Positions 59,892 to 64,000 of a stretch of 64,000 bases of DNA are shown one piece after another (the stretch's first letter is position 1; each line of letters starts with the position of its first letter). The stretch comes from Flavobacterium marginilacus (GTDB lineage: Bacteria; Bacteroidota; Bacteroidia; Flavobacteriales; Flavobacteriaceae). Both the position numbers and the translations under genes were made by a program. The stretch lies in assembly GCF_026870155.1 (NCBI RefSeq), contig NZ_CP113975.1, positions 1,488,001-1,552,000 of the forward strand, in the 5' to 3' direction. A model generated the notes under the pieces. That model was not told the origin of the DNA. It searched no databases and saw nothing but the letters and a program-made list of their open reading frames with translations.

Positions 59892-60866
59892 TTAGAGTTC
59901 TCTGTCTGCAGTTTCTGCTTCTTCTTCTTTTTCTGTTTCTTCTATTTGGGCTAATGGTTCTTCAAGCTGTTTTGGTTCTTCTTCATTTTCGGTGCCCTTG
60001 TTTTTAGAAAACCATCCTCTTATTTTATTTTTGAAAGCACTAAAGAAACCTAAAAGACCTAACACAATTAGTTTTCCAAATTTTGCCAGTATAGCCAAGA
60101 AACCAACTTTGGCTAAAACTTTTCCGGCAACAAGACCGCCAATTGTCCAGGCAGCAACTTCATCTACATTGGAATCAAAGTCTTCATACTTGTAGCCATC
60201 ATTAAATTGAACGATGTCAAGAACTTTATTAATGTCTTTTTGTACCAATGGCAGTTCATTCTCAGTCGCAATTGCATTCAGTACCAAGACCCCTTTTCGG
60301 CCAAGGATTCTAACATTATAGTTTAAGGTATTAACGGTATTTGTACCAAATTTTATTTCTTTTGCCCAATGCAGTATTTTCCTGTCTTGGTCGTAAAATG
60401 GTTTTGCAGCCCAGCCTACAATTGTTATTGGTTCGTATCCTGCTTTTTGTCGTTCTTTATTTTCCTCGACTGTTTCTTTTTTCATTTCGGCAAGCAGATC
60501 ATCATAGTTAACATCATCAGCATCATCGTCCTCAACATGTCCAATTTCGTCATACTGAATGTTGAAAACATAACCGTTCTCGTTCATTACTCCTTGGTTT
60601 TCGGGTAATAACAAACCCAGGGTTAAATTCTCGCCTTTCGGATTTCCCCAGATATCAACTAATACTCTCTCAGCTTGTACAGGCTCAAGATATTTGAAAC
60701 CTTTCGGGACATTTATTTTTCCGATTCCGTTTTTTAAATCAATGGATCCGTGCTGGTATTTAAAAGTTTTTTCGATAGAATCTATTTTCTTTGCTAGGTT
60801 TTCATCCTGTGAATACATACAAAAAGTAAATAGGCAGGCAATAAAAGTTAAAGTAGTTTTCATCAT
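59892..60866 (-). CDS. DUF2167 membrane protein
   Basis: A 324-residue protein of the DUF2167 family. It has a signal peptide (TTLTFIACLFTFCMYS), an outer-facing domain with GSIDLKNGIGKINVPKGFKY, TLGLLLPEN and TIVGWAAKPFYDQ, and then a membrane segment near residues 240-275 (VGFLAILAKFGKLIVLGLLG) followed by a Glu-rich charged tail. The function of the family is not known to me. TATATTTG on the minus strand (60925-60918) is an exact -7 box upstream. Confidence 0.82.
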   Translation of the reverse strand: MMKTTLTFIACLFTFCMYSQDENLAKKIDSIEKTFKYQHGSIDLKNGIGKINVPKGFKYLEPVQAERVLVDIWGNPKGENLTLGLLLPENQGVMNENGYVFNIQYDEIGHVEDDDADDVNYDDLLAEMKKETVEENKERQKAGYEPITIVGWAAKPFYDQDRKILHWAKEIKFGTNTVNTLNYNVRILGRKGVLVLNAIATENELPLVQKDINKVLDIVQFNDGYKYEDFDSNVDEVAAWTIGGLVAGKVLAKVGFLAILAKFGKLIVLGLLGFFSAFKNKIRGWFSKNKGTENEEEPKQLEEPLAQIEETEKEEEAETADREL

Positions 60867-61073
60867 TTGGTTAAAAGGTTGGGGTCAATTAAAAGTAGGT
60901 AATAGACTATTTATTCTCAAATATAACTATTTTTTTTAATTAATTGTTATATTTTTTGTTTAGTTTGAAAAAAATCAACAAAAATGTGTTTTAATAACAA
61001 TGAGGCGTAATGTGTTGATAATGAGTATTAAAGGGTTTTAAATCGAAGGTTATGTGTAGTTAGGCTTTTATTT

Positions 61074-61137
61074 CTCGCAAAGTCGCTAAGACGCAAAACT
61101 AAAGACATGTTTCTTTGCGTCTTAGCGACTTTGCGAG
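61074..61137. repeat. Perfect 24-bp inverted repeat
   Basis: CTCGCAAAGTCGCTAAGACG and four more bases (61074-61097) are perfectly complementary to 61114-61137. It lies in the 332-base gap between the DUF2167 and adenosine deaminase genes. The AAAGTCGC word suggests a dispersed repeat family that I have seen in many bacteria. The rest of the gap is AT-rich with no gene. Confidence 0.85.
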
Positions 61138-61198
61138 AGTTATTTAAAAAAAGCTTAGTAAAGAAGTCTAAAACTTAATGGATAAGCGATTTTTTAAT

Positions 61199-62617
61199 TT
61201 ATTTCAGGGAAAAATTAGCTTCAAAAGTTTTAAAACGATTATCCAAGTCAAGTGTCAATTGTTTTTTTACCGCAGGATCTTGTATAAAACTATAGCTGAT
61301 GCTGTTGTAGACAAATTGTTTAATATCGCTATAAGTAATGGTTTTGTACCTTTTGGCAAGTAAAACATACTGCTCTGTCATATTAGTACGCAGTATTCCG
61401 GCATCGTCCGTGCTGATGACAATCGGCACACCAAATTCTTTGTACAATAAAATAGGGTGGCGGTTTTCTTTTACTTTTAAAATAAACTCATTGCTCGCAA
61501 GATTGATTTCAACAGGGATGTTATTCTTTGCCATATAACGCATCAAATCATAACTTTTATCTTCGTAGGCCATGTCTACTCCATGACCGATTCTATTGGC
61601 TCCCGCAATATAAACTGCTGCATTGATATGCCAGCTTAATTCCTCAGGGCGGACAAGTCCCAAGGTAAGTTCGCCGGCGTGCATAGCGTATTTTACTTTC
61701 GGAAAACGGCTGTGGCAATATTTGAACATAACCATATGTAACCAATAATCTTTCATCGAAGTTTCGCCGTCTTCTGGGGAGACGATATTAACTCCCGCCA
61801 TCAGCGGACTGCTGTCGGCCGAAATAAAAGCAACGATTAAGTTTTTGAATAAATCCACAGGTTCCATAAAGCGTAAGACAAAATTTTGGTAGCGCATCGT
61901 AAATTGACTATCATCGATTTTGAGTGCTGCGTGCATTTTTCCAACAAAGTTTTCATTAAAATCGGCTGCATATTTTTTGGCATCTTTTTTAATGAAAATG
62001 GTATACAGCGAATCCAAAGACTGCATTACAGCTTTTTCATTTTTATCTGCCGACAATTTTCTCAAATAACTGTTGGATTTGGATAAATCAGCTGTTTGTA
62101 TATCACAAGGAATGGTTGATAATTGAGTTTCGATATAGCTGACATTTTCTTTGATTGCCCTATTTTTCAGTTCCAGCAGACCGGCTTCAAAATTACCCTG
62201 TGTGGCAGGTTCAAATTTCATGAAAGATTCAAAAAATAATTTATCCGAAGGATAGTCAACATTATTGTAATCTTTGGCAGACCACTTGTGCATTACTTTT
62301 TGTTTGTAGGCATCCAGTTCTCCGTTCTTTTGAAGCATAGAGAATAGCACCCAGTCAGCTCCGGATTGCTTTTCCTGACTCACAGTCATAGTCTGCGTGT
62401 TGAGATAGAAATCTTTTGCTATAGCATGAGCCAACAATGGCTCTGCGTAAATGGAACCGGAATAATGATGGTGTAAGTCGCCTCCTTTAGGCATTTGTGC
62501 AAAAAAAGCCGTGAGTTCGGCTTCGTTGTTTCTGATTTTTTCAAAATAAGTTTCTGCCGATTGCGAAAAACCCAGTTGGCATATCATCGAAAAAAAGAAA
62601 GGATAAAATAATTTCAT
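61199..62617 (-). CDS. Secreted adenosine deaminase family protein
   Basis: A 472-residue metal-dependent deaminase of the ADA/ADGF type. A signal peptide (FFFSMICQLGFSQS) sends it to the periplasm or outside. The metal ligands are GGDLHHHYSG (two His), KYAMHAGEL (His, Glu) and ISTDDAGI (Asp pair). The length exceeds cytosolic ADA (about 330-350) and resembles the extracellular growth-factor type, with an extra N-terminal helical region. It should deaminate adenosine or similar nucleosides for salvage. TATATTTG at 62640-62633 is an exact -7 box upstream. Confidence 0.9.
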   Translation of the reverse strand: MKLFYPFFFSMICQLGFSQSAETYFEKIRNNEAELTAFFAQMPKGGDLHHHYSGSIYAEPLLAHAIAKDFYLNTQTMTVSQEKQSGADWVLFSMLQKNGELDAYKQKVMHKWSAKDYNNVDYPSDKLFFESFMKFEPATQGNFEAGLLELKNRAIKENVSYIETQLSTIPCDIQTADLSKSNSYLRKLSADKNEKAVMQSLDSLYTIFIKKDAKKYAADFNENFVGKMHAALKIDDSQFTMRYQNFVLRFMEPVDLFKNLIVAFISADSSPLMAGVNIVSPEDGETSMKDYWLHMVMFKYCHSRFPKVKYAMHAGELTLGLVRPEELSWHINAAVYIAGANRIGHGVDMAYEDKSYDLMRYMAKNNIPVEINLASNEFILKVKENRHPILLYKEFGVPIVISTDDAGILRTNMTEQYVLLAKRYKTITYSDIKQFVYNSISYSFIQDPAVKKQLTLDLDNRFKTFEANFSLK

Positions 62618-62681
62618 TTTCTAAATTTCATTCAAATATAACAAATATTCAGGAATTTGTTTTAGTTTAAATTAAATTGGT

Positions 62682-63959
62682 TCAAATAAAAGTTTCGTTA
62701 TTGTTCTCGATATAGTCCAAGTCAACATGGAAAGTTTCCTTTAATTTCCATAATGCCAGCAATGAAGCGATTGATAATAAGAAGCCAACAATCATTCCTG
62801 CTTTGAGAATATCACCTTCAAAAATACGGTCTCTGAAAAAACTATAGATTAAAATAATCAGCGGAAGAGAGCCTCGAACAAAATTGGGAACAGTAGTTGT
62901 CACTGTTGCTCGAATATTTGTTCCAAATTGTTCTGCAGCGATGGTTACAAACAAAACCCAATATCCGACAGAAATTCCCATGACAAAGCAAAGAAGATAA
63001 AAGGCAGAAGGAGAAATTCCGTAAGCGTTCAAATAAACAAAAACCATTATTAGATTGGAAATCAGAAATAGGAACATAATTTTTTTTCGGCTTTTGAACC
63101 ATTGGCTGAACAAACCGCTGGCAATGTCACCAAAAACCAATCCGGCATAGCAGAAAGCAATGGCTTTTCCTGCGGCTATGGTTTCGGCCTGCTGTACTCC
63201 GAGAGCTTTAGCAAATTCGGGTGAAAAAGTAATCAAAACACCTACCAAAAACCAAAGCGGTACACCAATAAGTATGCATTGCAGGTATTTTGAAAATCTT
63301 TTTGTATTGGTAAACAAAGACAAGAAATCTCCTTTCTTTTCATCACTTTGCTGTACCTGTTTGAACATTCCCGACTCGGTAATGCTGATTCTTAAAAACA
63401 ACAGCAGGATGCCAAGGCCTCCTCCGGCATAATAGCACAGCCTCCAATCCTGAAAAAACTGGTAAACCAAATAAGCTGCAACAGCTCCCGAAACACCTAC
63501 CGAAGCCACAATCATGGTTCCGTAACCGCGTTTTTCTTTAGGCAGGGATTCGGCCACCAGAGTAATTCCGGGACCCAGTTCTCCTGCAAGTCCAATACCA
63601 GCAATCAGCCGCCAAAAAGCATAGCCATCAACTGTTGTCACCAGTCCATTGGCAATATTTGCCGCCGAATACAGTAATATAGAACCAAACAAAACAGATA
63701 TCCGCCCCTTTTTGTCTCCTAAAATTCCCCACAAAATCCCGCCGAAAAGCATCCCAAACATCTGCATGCTGATGAGGTATTCTCCCTGATCACGGACTGC
63801 ATCTCCTGTTATACCAAGATCTTTCAGACTGTCGGTACGCACAATTCCAAAGAGTAATAAATCATAGATGTCAACAAAATAGCCAAGCGCAGCTACAATC
63901 ACCGCGGCGTTAAGTATGGATTTCGAATTTTTAGTAATAGATGAGGTAGAGTTGGTCAT
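62682..63959 (-). CDS. MFS transporter
   Basis: A 425-residue major facilitator protein with about twelve helices. The loop between helices 2 and 3 has GDKKGRISVLFGSI (the GxxxDxxGRR-like motif), and the first helix begins VIVAALGYFVDIYDLLLFGI, with the Asp-containing pattern of the sugar/organic acid porter branch. The substrate is unknown. It reads the same way as the adenosine deaminase gene, with a 64-base gap, but uptake of nucleosides is not implied by sequence. The last 41 bases of the window upstream of it show no gene. Confidence 0.88.
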   Translation of the reverse strand: MTNSTSSITKNSKSILNAAVIVAALGYFVDIYDLLLFGIVRTDSLKDLGITGDAVRDQGEYLISMQMFGMLFGGILWGILGDKKGRISVLFGSILLYSAANIANGLVTTVDGYAFWRLIAGIGLAGELGPGITLVAESLPKEKRGYGTMIVASVGVSGAVAAYLVYQFFQDWRLCYYAGGGLGILLLFLRISITESGMFKQVQQSDEKKGDFLSLFTNTKRFSKYLQCILIGVPLWFLVGVLITFSPEFAKALGVQQAETIAAGKAIAFCYAGLVFGDIASGLFSQWFKSRKKIMFLFLISNLIMVFVYLNAYGISPSAFYLLCFVMGISVGYWVLFVTIAAEQFGTNIRATVTTTVPNFVRGSLPLIILIYSFFRDRIFEGDILKAGMIVGFLLSIASLLALWKLKETFHVDLDYIENNNETFI

Positions 63960-64000
63960 TAGGAGTTGGTCTTTATTGGCAGTTTCATTAATAAATCGGT

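Noticed and set aside
1..64000. tRNA, rRNA or prophage regions
   Set aside because: No cloverleaf, rRNA-like block, integrase or phage structural gene was noticed on either strand by eye. Short RNAs could still be missed without a covariance search.

Overview
The window looks like the chromosome of a low-G+C Bacteroidota of the Flavobacterium type. The evidence is the AT-rich sequence, promoters with the TAnnTTTG -7 box, a fused CcoN-CcoO oxidase subunit, DUF5606, OstA-like and DUF349 proteins, and structured intergenic repeats that I recall from Flavobacterium. No rRNA or tRNA gene was seen. Most of the window is housekeeping or respiratory sequence, with one accessory island.

Layout. (1) 1-6.2 kb: malate:quinone oxidoreductase, a FUSC-family membrane protein, peptide deformylase, a DUF5606 protein and MazG. 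(2) 6.2-18.9 kb: a microaerobic respiration cluster. It holds an FNR-like regulator, CcoI copper ATPase, CcoS, fused CcoNO, a 55-residue CcoQ-like protein, CcoP, CcoG, CcoH, a DsbD_2/TauE-like membrane protein and, after an unrelated possible nuclease gene, oxygen-independent HemN. Three promoters (ccoI, ccoS, hemN) share an FNR-like ATGAT-N4-(A/G)TCAT palindrome at the same distance from the -7 box, so the cluster reads as a local FNR regulon. (3) 18.9-22.0 kb: two small unknown proteins and a DUF349 repeat protein.

(4) 22.2-32.0 kb: a complete type II-C CRISPR-Cas locus with an unusual layout. In order it has a tracrRNA gene on the minus strand, a 1562-residue Cas9 on the plus strand, a ParD/ParE-like toxin-antitoxin pair with a palindromic operator, a long leader hairpin whose right arm runs into the first repeat, an array of 33 repeats and 32 spacers, a RAYT-type (Y1) transposase containing in-frame copies of a palindromic repeat, and cas2-cas1 on the opposite strand. 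The tracrRNA anti-repeat pairs with plus-strand repeat transcripts, which fixes the direction of the pre-crRNA. Cas9 keeps its RuvC and HNH catalytic residues but has about 270 extra residues inside RuvC-III, made of four to five tandem units of about 57 residues. This insert is the strongest candidate for something undescribed.

(5) 32.1-37.4 kb: AroE, a TPR protein, a class III aminotransferase and an OstA-like protein. (6) 37.6-40.4 kb: a lipoprotein GH13 amylase and a lipoprotein Fe/Mn superoxide dismutase, convergent. (7) 40.4-45.2 kb: a leftward cluster RsfS, FtsH, LUD protein, CdsA, Psd and acyl-CoA-binding protein, linking ribosome silencing, membrane proteolysis and phospholipid synthesis. 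(8) 45.2-50.8 kb: biotin ligase, SRPBCC protein, PyrE, Nudix hydrolase, DEAD-box helicase and SulP transporter. (9) 51-57 kb: PhnA-like protein, CoaD, a TMEM175-like protein, a DUF433/PIN-like pair, Ddl, a PASTA protein and RluD. (10) 57.2-64 kb: an SPFH protein, a ModF-like ABC ATPase, a DUF2167 protein, a secreted adenosine deaminase and an MFS transporter.

All assignments come from reading motifs by eye. No database search or folding calculation was run.
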